NCBI GenBank assembly: GCA_019323665.1
Contig: JAHWHA010000137.1
Span: forward strand, 1 to 5,535
Reading direction: 5' to 3'
From: Candidatus Woesearchaeota archaeon
GTDB lineage: Archaea; Nanobdellota; Nanobdellia; Woesearchaeales; JAGVZT01
Length of the DNA stretch: 5,535 nt
Part shown: positions 1 to 5,191 of the stretch, one piece after another
Layout: every line of letters starts with the position of its first letter
How positions within the stretch are numbered: position 1 is the first letter of the stretch
Program-made: the position numbers and the translations under genes
Notes under the pieces: generated by a model
Databases searched by the model: none
Told to the model about the DNA's origin: nothing
The model's input: the letters and a program-made list of their open reading frames with translations, nothing else

Positions 1-30
1 GTTGCTGCTCTTAAGAGGAAAAAGGTGTAA
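1..30 (+). CDS. 3' end of upstream ribosomal protein gene, probably 50S protein uL24 (partial)
   Basis: An open frame enters from the left edge and ends at TAA 28-30, giving the C-terminal residues VAALKRKKV. A lysine/arginine-rich end suits a ribosomal protein. The identity rests on context: in archaeal spc clusters the gene directly before eS4 is normally uL24. Only nine residues are visible, so the sequence alone cannot prove this. The stop lies two bases before the eS4 start codon, and the GGTG at 24-27 inside these last codons can serve as ribosome-binding site for eS4, which implies co-transcription. Confidence 0.55.
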   Translation, partial: VAALKRKKV

Positions 31-32
31 CA

Positions 33-743
33 ATGGCAAAATCACATTTGAAAAGTATAGCTGCTCCGGGGAGCTGGAGAGTGAAACGTAAAGGGTTCAA
101 GTTTATTACCAGACCAAGGCCAAGCGGACATAGCCTTGATATGTGTCTGCCTCTCAATGTTGTGATGCGCGATATGCTTGACTATGCAAACACCACAAAG
201 GAAGTGAAATACATCCTAAACAATGAAGAGGTGCTTGTTGATGGCACCCGCAGGAAAGATCCAAAGTTGGCTATAGGATTTATGGACGTGCTCACTTTCT
301 CCAAACTAAAAGAGAGTTACAGAGTGCTCATTGACGAGAAAGGGTTCCTAAAACTCATCAAGATAAGTGGGACTGAGACAACTCTCAAGCCAGCAAAGAT
401 ATTGGGTAAGAAGATATTGAAAGGTGGTAAGACTCAACTCAACCTGAGCTTTGGGCTTAACATACTGGTGAAGAAAGATGAGTACAAATGTGGTGATACG
501 TTGGTGCTGCAGATGCCTAATCTTGAGACAAAACACTATTATAGGCTTGAAAAAAACTCCTATATTTTCCTCACTTCCGGTGGCCATGTCGGAGATCATG
601 GTGTTGTTGAGAGTATTGACGAGAAATTCATAATCTACAAATCACATAAGGGTGATACATTCACAACAAGGAGGGAGTTTGCGATTGTGATTGGTGATAA
701 GAAACCAGTGATTTCGCTCATTCCAGAGGTTGAGGGCGGTTAG
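33..743 (+). CDS. rps4e: 30S ribosomal protein eS4 (S4e)
   Basis: eS4 is a 16S rRNA-binding protein of the small subunit found in archaea and eukaryotes but not bacteria. The 236-residue product has the usual archaeal length and all expected parts. The N-terminal segment contains HLKSIAAPGSW (residues 5-15). An S4-type RNA-binding region covers roughly 40-95, including EVLVDGTRRKDPKLAIGFMDV. The central S4e domain spans about 95-170. A C-terminal KOW-like segment (SGGHVGDHGVVESI, 182-195) is followed by the family's closing pattern IGDKKPVIS (220-228). The ATG at 33 has GGTG at 24-27, complementary to the archaeal anti-Shine-Dalgarno sequence, with a spacing of five bases. The TAG stop at 741-743 lies in the foot of a hairpin. 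Nothing in the gene looks broken. Confidence 0.96.
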   Translation: MAKSHLKSIAAPGSWRVKRKGFKFITRPRPSGHSLDMCLPLNVVMRDMLDYANTTKEVKYILNNEEVLVDGTRRKDPKLAIGFMDVLTFSKLKESYRVLIDEKGFLKLIKISGTETTLKPAKILGKKILKGGKTQLNLSFGLNILVKKDEYKCGDTLVLQMPNLETKHYYRLEKNSYIFLTSGGHVGDHGVVESIDEKFIIYKSHKGDTFTTRREFAIVIGDKKPVISLIPEVEGG

Positions 744-760
744 TGCCAATACTGGCATTA
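741..760 (+). other. Hairpin overlapping the eS4 stop codon
   Basis: TAGTGCCA (741-748) pairs with TGGCATTA (753-760) around the loop ATAC (749-752). This gives eight base pairs, one of them a G-U, and the inner TGCCA/TGGCA part is perfect. The stop codon of eS4 forms the base of the stem. No run of T follows directly, so it does not resemble a classic hairpin-plus-U terminator; the downstream DNA is mixed A/T. It could protect a 3' end, mark RNA processing or affect coupling to uL5. Function is inferred only from position. Confidence 0.4.
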
Positions 761-780
761 TTAATATAATAATTATTACA
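758..780 (+). promoter_or_regulatory. AT-rich spacer, candidate internal archaeal promoter before uL5
   Basis: This is an almost pure A/T stretch in an otherwise moderately G+C gene cluster. TTAATATAAT at 761-770 resembles a TATA box. A transcript starting 25-30 bases downstream would begin at about 790-798, giving a nearly leaderless uL5 message, which fits the lack of a Shine-Dalgarno sequence before uL5. No convincing purine-rich BRE is seen directly upstream, since that area is the hairpin. The evidence is composition and spacing only. Confidence 0.3.
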
Positions 781-804
781 TGGCCAAAAAAATTATGATT
801 GACA

Positions 805-1317
805 ATGACAAACAAGATGCGTGATATCAGGATTGAGAAATTGACTCTAAACTTTGGAGCAGGCAAAGATCAGGATAAGCTAGCAAAGGGGATTAAGCTG
901 CTTGAGATGGTTGCAGGCAAGCCCCCTGTTAAGTGCATAACAAAAAAGCGTATCCCAACTTGGGGCTTGAGACCTGGGCTGCCTGTGGGCTGCAAGGTCA
1001 CCCTGAGAAAGAAAGCTGCACATGAGTTGCTGGTTAAGCTGCTTAAAGCGCGAGAGAATCTCACAACTGATCACTTTGATAATTTTGGAAACTTAAGTTT
1101 CGGGATTTTAGAGTACATGGATATTGAAGGTATGAAATATGATCCTGAGATTGGGATGATCGGCTTTCAGGTGTGTGTGACATTTGAAAAACCGGGCTAC
1201 AGGGTAAAGAGAAGAAAGCTACACAGCAAAGAGATTGGGAAGAACCATGTGATTACCAAGGGAGATGCGATTCAATATGTTAAAAATAATTTTAAGATTG
1301 AGGTTGTTGAAAAATGA
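805..1317 (+). CDS. rpl5: 50S ribosomal protein uL5 (L5)
   Basis: uL5 binds 5S rRNA and holds it in the central protuberance of the large subunit, together with uL18, which is also encoded in this window. From ATG 805 the product has 170 residues, normal for archaea. Family landmarks are MRDIRIEKLTLNFGAG (residues 5-20), the KRIPTWGLRPGLPVGCKVTLR segment (48-68), GNLSFGILEYMDIEGMKYDP (95-114), and EKPGYRVKRRKLHSKEIGKNH (128-148). The frame is open further up to a TTG at 799, but ATG 805 places MTNKMRDI where archaeal homologues start; ATG 817 (MRDIRI) is a possible alternative. None of these starts has a clear Shine-Dalgarno sequence, unlike most genes here. The TGA stop at 1315-1317 overlaps the uS14 start in ATGA. 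Confidence 0.95.
   Translation: MTNKMRDIRIEKLTLNFGAGKDQDKLAKGIKLLEMVAGKPPVKCITKKRIPTWGLRPGLPVGCKVTLRKKAAHELLVKLLKARENLTTDHFDNFGNLSFGILEYMDIEGMKYDPEIGMIGFQVCVTFEKPGYRVKRRKLHSKEIGKNHVITKGDAIQYVKNNFKIEVVEK
1300..1304 (+). promoter_or_regulatory. Shine-Dalgarno site supporting the upstream uS14 start
   Basis: GAGGT at 1300-1304, inside the end of uL5, lies nine bases before ATG 1314 and matches part of the archaeal GGAGGTGAT consensus. It favours the longer uS14 product over an internal start at ATG 1338. Confidence 0.6.
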
Positions 1318-1544
1318 CTGTAAGCGATCATAGAAAGATGTTTAAGCAGCTCAACCACAAGCCTGTGAAATTGGGGAGATTTTTAAAGCACAACAAACCA
1401 AAGGAGCGGAATGTGGGGCGTGCTGAGAAAAGATGCAGGCGTTGCCACCGTGTGGGCGGCCATGTGGGTAAATATGGACTTGGGCTGTGCAGACACTGTT
1501 TCAGGGAAATCGCCAGCAAGATTGGTTTTAGGAAGTACAGTTGA
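1314..1544 (+). CDS. rps14: 30S ribosomal protein uS14, zinc-binding form with N-terminal extension
   Basis: uS14 binds 16S rRNA in the head of the small subunit. Four cysteines, C41, C44, C59 and C62, form a CX2C-X14-CX2C zinc ribbon around KYGLGLCRHCF, and the product ends with GFRKYS, the typical uS14 C-terminus. The protein has 76 residues, whereas most archaeal zinc-type uS14 proteins have about 50-57. The surplus is N-terminal (MTVSDHRKMFKQLNHKP...) and basic. GAGGT at 1300-1304 supports ATG 1314; starting at ATG 1338 (Met9) would remove eight residues and still leave an extension. ATG 1314 shares bases with the uL5 TGA (ATGA), so translation is probably coupled. From memory, such extended uS14 proteins occur in DPANN lineages. 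Confidence 0.95.
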   Translation: MTVSDHRKMFKQLNHKPVKLGRFLKHNKPKERNVGRAEKRCRRCHRVGGHVGKYGLGLCRHCFREIASKIGFRKYS

Positions 1545-1549
1545 TTAAA

Positions 1550-1942
1550 ATGAGCATGAATGATCCATTGGCAAATTTAATGTCGAACTTGAACAACGCA
1601 GAGAAGAGATATCGCAAGACACTCGAGGTAAAGCCCTCTTCAAAGCTCATCATGCAGGTGTTGCAGCTGCTGCAGGACAACCACTACATCGGTGAGTTCA
1701 AGATGATTGAATCAAACAGAGGCAATTATGTGCAGGTCAACCTTATCAATAAGATAAATAGCTGCGGTGTTATTAAGCCCAGGTTTGCGGTGGCCAAAGA
1801 TGATTTTGAGAGGTTTGAGAAGAGGTTTTTGCTGGCTAAAGGTTTTGGCGTGCTGATTGTGTCTACCACCAAGGGTGTTATAACGCATGAACAGGCAAAA
1901 GAGCAAGGTGTGGGAGGAAGGTTGCTTGCCTACTGTTATTGA
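1550..1942 (+). CDS. rps8: 30S ribosomal protein uS8 (S8)
   Basis: uS8 is an early-binding assembly protein that contacts the central domain of 16S rRNA. From ATG 1550 the product has 130 residues, the standard archaeal length. MNDPLANLMSNLNNAEK (3-19) matches the usual start, VKPSSKLI (27-34) and HYIGEFKMIE (45-54) follow, and the C-terminal signature is STTKGVITHEQAKEQGVGGR (105-124) before a final AYCY. The open frame reaches back to TTG 1541, which overlaps the uS14 stop, but the ATG start fits the family better. ATG 1556 (MNDPL) is also possible, two residues shorter. Only five bases separate the gene from uS14. No strong Shine-Dalgarno sequence is visible (GGAAG at 1531-1535 is rather far away), so coupling to uS14 termination is likely. 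Confidence 0.95.
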   Translation: MSMNDPLANLMSNLNNAEKRYRKTLEVKPSSKLIMQVLQLLQDNHYIGEFKMIESNRGNYVQVNLINKINSCGVIKPRFAVAKDDFERFEKRFLLAKGFGVLIVSTTKGVITHEQAKEQGVGGRLLAYCY

Positions 1943-1979
1943 TCATGATATGTCATAAAAACTTAAACTACACTGAAAG
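1943..1979. other. 37-base spacer between uS8 and uL6
   Basis: This AT-rich spacer separates the uS8 stop from the uL6 ATG. It has no good Shine-Dalgarno sequence; GAAAG directly before the ATG is too close and too weak. ATAAAAACTTAAA (1955-1967) is loosely TATA-like but lies only about 13-25 bases from the ATG, so I do not call a promoter. Short self-complementary pieces (TGATCA at 1940-1945; ATGA and TCAT around TATG, 1945-1956) are too short to count as a structure. Confidence 0.3.
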
Positions 1980-2540
1980 ATGGAAGAGAAGAAAACAAGC
2001 AAGGGACTGAAAGAGGATATTGAGATTCCAGAGGGGGTCCAGGTCAGTGTTGAGAATGAAATTGTCAGAGTTAAAGGCCTAAAAGGTGAGCTTGAGCGTA
2101 GACTGAAAAACCCAAGGGTGGAAATTGCAGTAAAGAACAGTAATGTGGTGCTGACTTCAAAAAAAAATTCAAAGAAAGAGAAGAAAATACTCGGTACTTT
2201 TTTGGCACACATAAGCAATATGATTGAGGGAGTGCAAAATGAGTACGTGTACAAGTTGAAGATCTGCTCTGGCCACTTTCCAATGAGTGTCAGCGTGAAA
2301 GACAATAAGTTCATAGTTCAAAACTTTTATGGTGAAAAGATTCCGAGAGTACTCAATCTCAGAGCCGGTGCAAAGGTTGAGGTGAAGGGTGATTTGATTG
2401 AGGTAAGCTCTATTGACAAAGAGGCTGCTGGGCAAACAGCTGCATCTATTGAACAGCTCACCCGAAGACCTCATTATGATCATCGCATTTTCCAGGATGG
2501 AATTTATATGATTGAAAAAGCTGGGAAGGAGATCAAATAG
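1980..2540 (+). CDS. rpl6: 50S ribosomal protein uL6 (L6)
   Basis: uL6 sits near the factor-binding site of the large subunit, next to the sarcin-ricin loop. The product has 186 residues with two related domains. Domain one contains IPEGVQVSVENEIVRVKGLKG (16-36) and the helix around FLAHISNMIEGV (74-85). Domain two contains YKLKICSGHFPMSVSV (91-106), NFYGEKIPR (115-123) and AGQTAASIEQLTRRPHYDHR (150-169), then FQDGIYMIEK (171-180), as in archaeal homologues. The first 13 residues (MEEKKTSKGLKED) are charged and slightly longer than in many relatives, but no other ATG offers a better start. No clear Shine-Dalgarno precedes it. The stop TAG (2538-2540) directly touches the GTG start of eL32, and the last codons carry the eL32 ribosome-binding site. 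Confidence 0.95.
   Translation: MEEKKTSKGLKEDIEIPEGVQVSVENEIVRVKGLKGELERRLKNPRVEIAVKNSNVVLTSKKNSKKEKKILGTFLAHISNMIEGVQNEYVYKLKICSGHFPMSVSVKDNKFIVQNFYGEKIPRVLNLRAGAKVEVKGDLIEVSSIDKEAAGQTAASIEQLTRRPHYDHRIFQDGIYMIEKAGKEIK
2526..2533 (+). promoter_or_regulatory. Shine-Dalgarno site deciding the GTG start of eL32
   Basis: AAGGAGAT within the end of uL6 contains GGAG (2528-2531) nine bases before GTG 2541. The in-frame ATG at 2580 lacks a well-placed site; the nearest purine-rich sequence, GGGAGTG at 2550-2556, ends 23 bases before it. This favours the GTG start that abuts the uL6 stop. Confidence 0.5.
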
Positions 2541-3233
2541 GTGATTCAAGGGAGTGGAAACAAATTCCAAATAGACAAGATGAAAGCAAATAAAAGCTCA
2601 ACAGGGAATAACGCAGCCAAGGCAGATGTCAAGAGGCTGCTGGAAGTGAGGGCAAAGCGAAATCTTAGAAAGCCTGCTTTCATCAGACAGGATGCTCATA
2701 AAATCAAGAGACTTGAGAAAAAATGGCGCAAACCCAAAGGTGTACATTCAAAGATGAAAAACAAGAAGAAAGGCCACCGCAGGAGTGCTGCAACCGGCTG
2801 GGGTGCACCTGCACAAGTAAGAGGTTTGCACAACTCAGGGCTGGCTTTGGTTTTGGTGAACAATGTTGCCGAGGTTTCCCGAGCTGATCCCAAAACTGAA
2901 GCTGTTATTGTATCCGGGAAGATGGGGGCAAAACAGAGGATTAATGTTGTTGATGCTGCTCTCAAGAGAGAACTGATGATTGTCAATATTAAGAAACCAG
3001 AGGCATGGCTTGAAAAAGCCAGGAAGAGTCTTGCTGAGAAACGGATTGAGAAGGCTAAGCTTAAAGAGAAGAGAGACAAAAAGCAGAAAGAGAAAGAAAA
3101 GCAGGCCGAGAAAGCTGAGAAGGAAGAGAAAGGCAAGAAAGAAGAGTCAATTGATGCCAAGGTTGAGAGTGATGAGGAGAAGCAGAAGAGAGAGAAACTT
3201 GAGAAGGACAAGCTGCTTACCAAGAGAACTTAA
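2541..3233 (+). CDS. rpl32e: 50S ribosomal protein eL32 (L32e) with long charged C-terminal tail
   Basis: eL32 is a 23S rRNA-binding protein of archaea and eukaryotes, absent from bacteria. The conserved core covers about residues 28-152: DVKRLLEVRAKR (29-40), PAFIRQDAHKIKRLEKKWRKPKG (45-67), HSKMKNKKKGHRRS (69-82), VRGLHNSG (93-100), a strand-rich part to about 127, and INVVDAALKRELMIVN (134-149). Archaeal eL32 usually ends close to here. This protein instead runs on to residue 230: of the last 70 residues, 48 are charged (23 Lys, 16 Glu, 5 Arg, 4 Asp), with no Cys or aromatic residue, suggesting a long charged helix or a disordered tail. The tail is in frame with no sign of a frameshift. 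GTG 2541 has a good ribosome-binding site; the alternative ATG 2580 (Met14) would still keep the whole core. Confidence 0.93.
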   Translation: MIQGSGNKFQIDKMKANKSSTGNNAAKADVKRLLEVRAKRNLRKPAFIRQDAHKIKRLEKKWRKPKGVHSKMKNKKKGHRRSAATGWGAPAQVRGLHNSGLALVLVNNVAEVSRADPKTEAVIVSGKMGAKQRINVVDAALKRELMIVNIKKPEAWLEKARKSLAEKRIEKAKLKEKRDKKQKEKEKQAEKAEKEEKGKKEESIDAKVESDEEKQKREKLEKDKLLTKRT

Positions 3234-3247
3234 GGGAGTGTATTAGG

Positions 3248-3700
3248 ATGCTTAAATCAAGGAAGAGGCTGGCGGGTGATGTGATGAAATGCTCACCCAA
3301 GAGGGTATGGTTGGATCCAGATAGGCTTGAGGATATTGAAAAGGCAATCACCAAGTATGACATAAGGGGTTTAATCAAGGAAAAGGCTATCAAGGAAAAG
3401 CCAGCCAGGTCTCCCTCACGAGGTCGCGCAAGGGATAGGCTTATGCAGAAAAGGAAAGGGCGCCGCAAGGGCGAGGGTTCAAGAAAGGGAAAGCGAACAG
3501 CTCGGCTTACCAAAAAGAGAGCCTGGATTAACAAAGTTAGGATAATGAGAGAATTCCTAAAGGACCTTAAAGAGAAGGAGATGCTTAGTGCTGCTGAATA
3601 CAGGATGCTTTATGTTAAAGTAAAAGGCGGCTTTTTCAGGAGTAAGAGGCATATTAAGATGTATATTGAAGAGCAGGATATTATCAAAAGATCAAAATGA
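3248..3700 (+). CDS. rpl19e: 50S ribosomal protein eL19 (L19e)
   Basis: eL19 is a long, mostly helical large-subunit protein of archaea and eukaryotes that reaches toward the small subunit. The 150-residue product has the standard length. The opening SRKRLAGDVMKCSPKRVWLDP (4-24) is followed by IRGLIKEKAIKEKPARSPSR (39-58) and the basic rRNA-contacting stretch GRARDRLMQKRKGRRKGEG (59-77). The helical end contains RAWINKVRIMREFLKDLKEK (91-110), then YRMLYVKVKGGFFRSKRHIK (118-137). The gene follows eL32 after 14 bases. GGGAGTG at 3234-3240 puts GGAG nine bases before ATG 3248, the clearest spacer-located Shine-Dalgarno site in the window. Its TGA (3698-3700) overlaps the uL18 ATG in ATGA. Confidence 0.96.
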   Translation: MLKSRKRLAGDVMKCSPKRVWLDPDRLEDIEKAITKYDIRGLIKEKAIKEKPARSPSRGRARDRLMQKRKGRRKGEGSRKGKRTARLTKKRAWINKVRIMREFLKDLKEKEMLSAAEYRMLYVKVKGGFFRSKRHIKMYIEEQDIIKRSK

Positions 3701-4281
3701 AAAAACACAAGAGATACACAGTTGGTTTCAGGCGGAAGCGCGAGGGTAAGACCAACTACAGGAGGAGGCTCAAGCTGGTGAAAGGAAGGAAGCTGAGGCT
3801 TGTGGTAAGGCCATCCTCTAAGAATATTGTTGTACAGCTTGTAGAGTATAATGAGGCTGGTGATCGGGTTATTGTAAGTGCGCATTCAAAGGAGATTGTT
3901 AAAATGGGGTGGAAGGCCAATTGCGGCAATCTGCCTACTGCATACCTTGTTGGTCTGCTTGTGGGCAAGAAGTCTGCAGCCAAGGGTTTAAAAGATGCAG
4001 TTTTGGATATTGGCATGGGGTCGCCTGTAAACTCATCAAGGTATTTTGCAGCTCTCAAAGGTGCGGTTGATGCAGGGCTGGATATTAGGCATTCAGAGGA
4101 GGTGCTTCCCTCAGATGACAGGATAAGTGGAAAGCACATTGCTGATTACGCAAAACAGCTTGTCAAAGAAAAAGAGGTTTACAACAAGAGATTCAGCAGC
4201 TATCTAAAGAAAAATCTCAAACCTGAAGAGCTGGAGAAACATTTCAAAGATATCAAGGTCAAAGTTGAGGGTAAAAAATGA
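3697..4281 (+). CDS. rpl18: 50S ribosomal protein uL18 (L18)
   Basis: uL18 binds 5S rRNA together with uL5. At 194 residues it is the longer archaeal/eukaryotic form rather than the roughly 120-residue bacterial one. Landmarks are YTVGFRRKREGKTNYRRRLK (7-26), LRLVVRPSSKNIVVQLVEY (33-51) and GWKANCGNLPTAYLVGLLVG (71-90). The stretch VLDIGMGSPVNSSRYFAALK (102-121) and GLDIRHSEEVLPSDDRISGKH (127-147) complete the core. The end is a Lys/Glu-rich helical segment (151-194) of ordinary length for archaea. ATG 3697 overlaps the eL19 stop and has no strong Shine-Dalgarno of its own, so reinitiation or coupling after eL19 is likely. Its own stop overlaps the uS5 start in the same way. Confidence 0.96.
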   Translation: MKKHKRYTVGFRRKREGKTNYRRRLKLVKGRKLRLVVRPSSKNIVVQLVEYNEAGDRVIVSAHSKEIVKMGWKANCGNLPTAYLVGLLVGKKSAAKGLKDAVLDIGMGSPVNSSRYFAALKGAVDAGLDIRHSEEVLPSDDRISGKHIADYAKQLVKEKEVYNKRFSSYLKKNLKPEELEKHFKDIKVKVEGKK

Positions 4282-5189
4282 GCAAACGTGATGCAGAGGA
4301 GCTTGAAAAGAAGAAGCGCAAGCCTAACAAATCAGAAAATCCAGACGCAGAGGAGCATGAAGAAGAGACTCCTGAGGTAATTGAGCCTGTGGACGAGCCT
4401 GACGAAGAGATTGAGAAAGAGTCAAAGAAAAAAACCAAAGAGGATGAACGTAAAGATAAAGATAGAAAAGTTTTGGTTCAGCAGCTTGAGAGCTGGCATC
4501 CCAAGACATCACTTGGGAGAAAGGTGAAGAATGGTGAAATCACTAGTATAGACTACATACTTGATAATGGTCTTAAGATACTGGAACCTGAGATTGTTGA
4601 TATATTGATGCCCGAGCTTGAGAAAGATTTGCTGCTTGTCGGTCAGTCAAAGGGAAAGTTTGGAGGCGGTAAGAGGAGAATCTTCAGGCAAACTCAGAAA
4701 AAGACACCTGAAGGCAACAAGCCAAAATTTGCCACTTATGCTGTTGTGGGAAACAATGATGGTTATATTGGTATTGGCAAGGGAAAGGCAAAGGAGACTG
4801 TGCCTGCGCGCGACAAATCTTTCAGGCGCGCCAAGTTGAATATTATAAAAATTAGGAGAGGGTGCGGGAGCTGGGAGTGCAGCTGCAAAGAGCCCCATTC
4901 AATACCCTACGCTGTTGAGGGCAAAGTTGGCTCAGTGGAAATTAAGCTCATGCCTGCGCCCAAGGGTGCGGGGCTTGTCGTTGAGAAAGAGTGCCAGCGC
5001 ATGCTGGAGTTTGCAGGAGTCAAGGATGTTTATTCAAAGAGTATTGGACAGACTCAGACAAAGGTGAATCTTGTTGGAGCCTGTTTCAAAGCTATGAAAA
5101 AGCTTATGGACACAAGAGTGCATACAGATTATATTGAAAAACTAGGTATCCAAGAAGGCAAGGTGAAAAAACAGGAGGAGAGTGAGTGA
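4278..5189 (+). CDS. rps5: 30S ribosomal protein uS5 (S5) with long charged N-terminal extension
   Basis: uS5 lines the mRNA entry side of the small subunit and affects decoding accuracy. The recognisable archaeal protein starts near residue 70 (LESWHPKTSLGRKVKNGEIT) and continues through ILEPEIVDILMPELE (101-115). VVGNNDGYIGIGKGKAKE (156-173) marks the N-terminal RNA-binding domain; RRGCGSWECSCKEPHSIPYA (193-212) and KLMPAPKGAGLVVEKEC (223-239) mark the C-terminal domain. The total of 303 residues greatly exceeds the usual archaeal 210-220. The surplus is a 1-69 extension in which 43 of the first 68 residues are charged, acidic from about 19 to 49 and lysine-rich on both sides, plus a short tail (about 282-303). 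Residues 120-150 (GQSKGKFGGGKRRIFRQTQ...) differ from the common archaeal form. GAGGGT at 4267-4272 supports ATG 4278. Confidence 0.95.
   Translation: MSKRDAEELEKKKRKPNKSENPDAEEHEEETPEVIEPVDEPDEEIEKESKKKTKEDERKDKDRKVLVQQLESWHPKTSLGRKVKNGEITSIDYILDNGLKILEPEIVDILMPELEKDLLLVGQSKGKFGGGKRRIFRQTQKKTPEGNKPKFATYAVVGNNDGYIGIGKGKAKETVPARDKSFRRAKLNIIKIRRGCGSWECSCKEPHSIPYAVEGKVGSVEIKLMPAPKGAGLVVEKECQRMLEFAGVKDVYSKSIGQTQTKVNLVGACFKAMKKLMDTRVHTDYIEKLGIQEGKVKKQEESE
5173..5180 (+). promoter_or_regulatory. Shine-Dalgarno site supporting the upstream uL30 start
   Basis: AGGAGGAG inside the last codons of uS5 is the strongest Shine-Dalgarno-like sequence in the window. The second GGAG (5177-5180) ends 11 bases before ATG 5192. 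It supports starting uL30 at 5192 rather than at ATG 5303, where the conserved domain begins but only AAGG two bases upstream is present. Confidence 0.55.
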
Positions 5190-5191
5190 GA

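Noticed and set aside
741..778. Transcription terminator after eS4
   Set aside because: The hairpin is real as a pairing but is not followed by an uninterrupted T-run, and the operon order continues normally, so full termination is unlikely.
799..804. TTG 799 as the uL5 start
   Set aside because: It adds only two residues, is a rare start codon without a Shine-Dalgarno, and ATG 805 fits the family start better.
1541..1549. TTG 1541 as the uS8 start, overlapping the uS14 stop
   Set aside because: It would add three residues not found in the family; ATG 1550 gives the normal archaeal uS8 beginning.
1940..1958. Possible hairpin after the uS8 stop (TGATCATGATATGTCATAA)
   Set aside because: The stems are four base pairs or need bulges, and no T-run follows; this is within chance for AT-rich DNA.
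1943..2314. 123-residue antisense open frame under uL6 with hydrophobic stretches
   Set aside because: It is complementary to a well-supported uL6 gene. The hydrophobic look comes from reversing Lys-rich codons, not from a membrane protein.
2696..3223. 175-residue Ser/Phe/Leu-rich antisense open frame
   Set aside because: It is the complement of the eL32 gene; the Ser/Phe/Leu richness is what reverse-complemented Lys/Glu codons give. No start signal or recognisable domain was seen.
2980..3246. 88-residue Arg/Lys-rich open frame overlapping the eL32 tail
   Set aside because: It is the shifted reading of the purine-rich Lys/Glu codons (AAG/GAG/AGA) of the eL32 tail. It has no Shine-Dalgarno or family resemblance, and its end only runs into the spacer before eL19.
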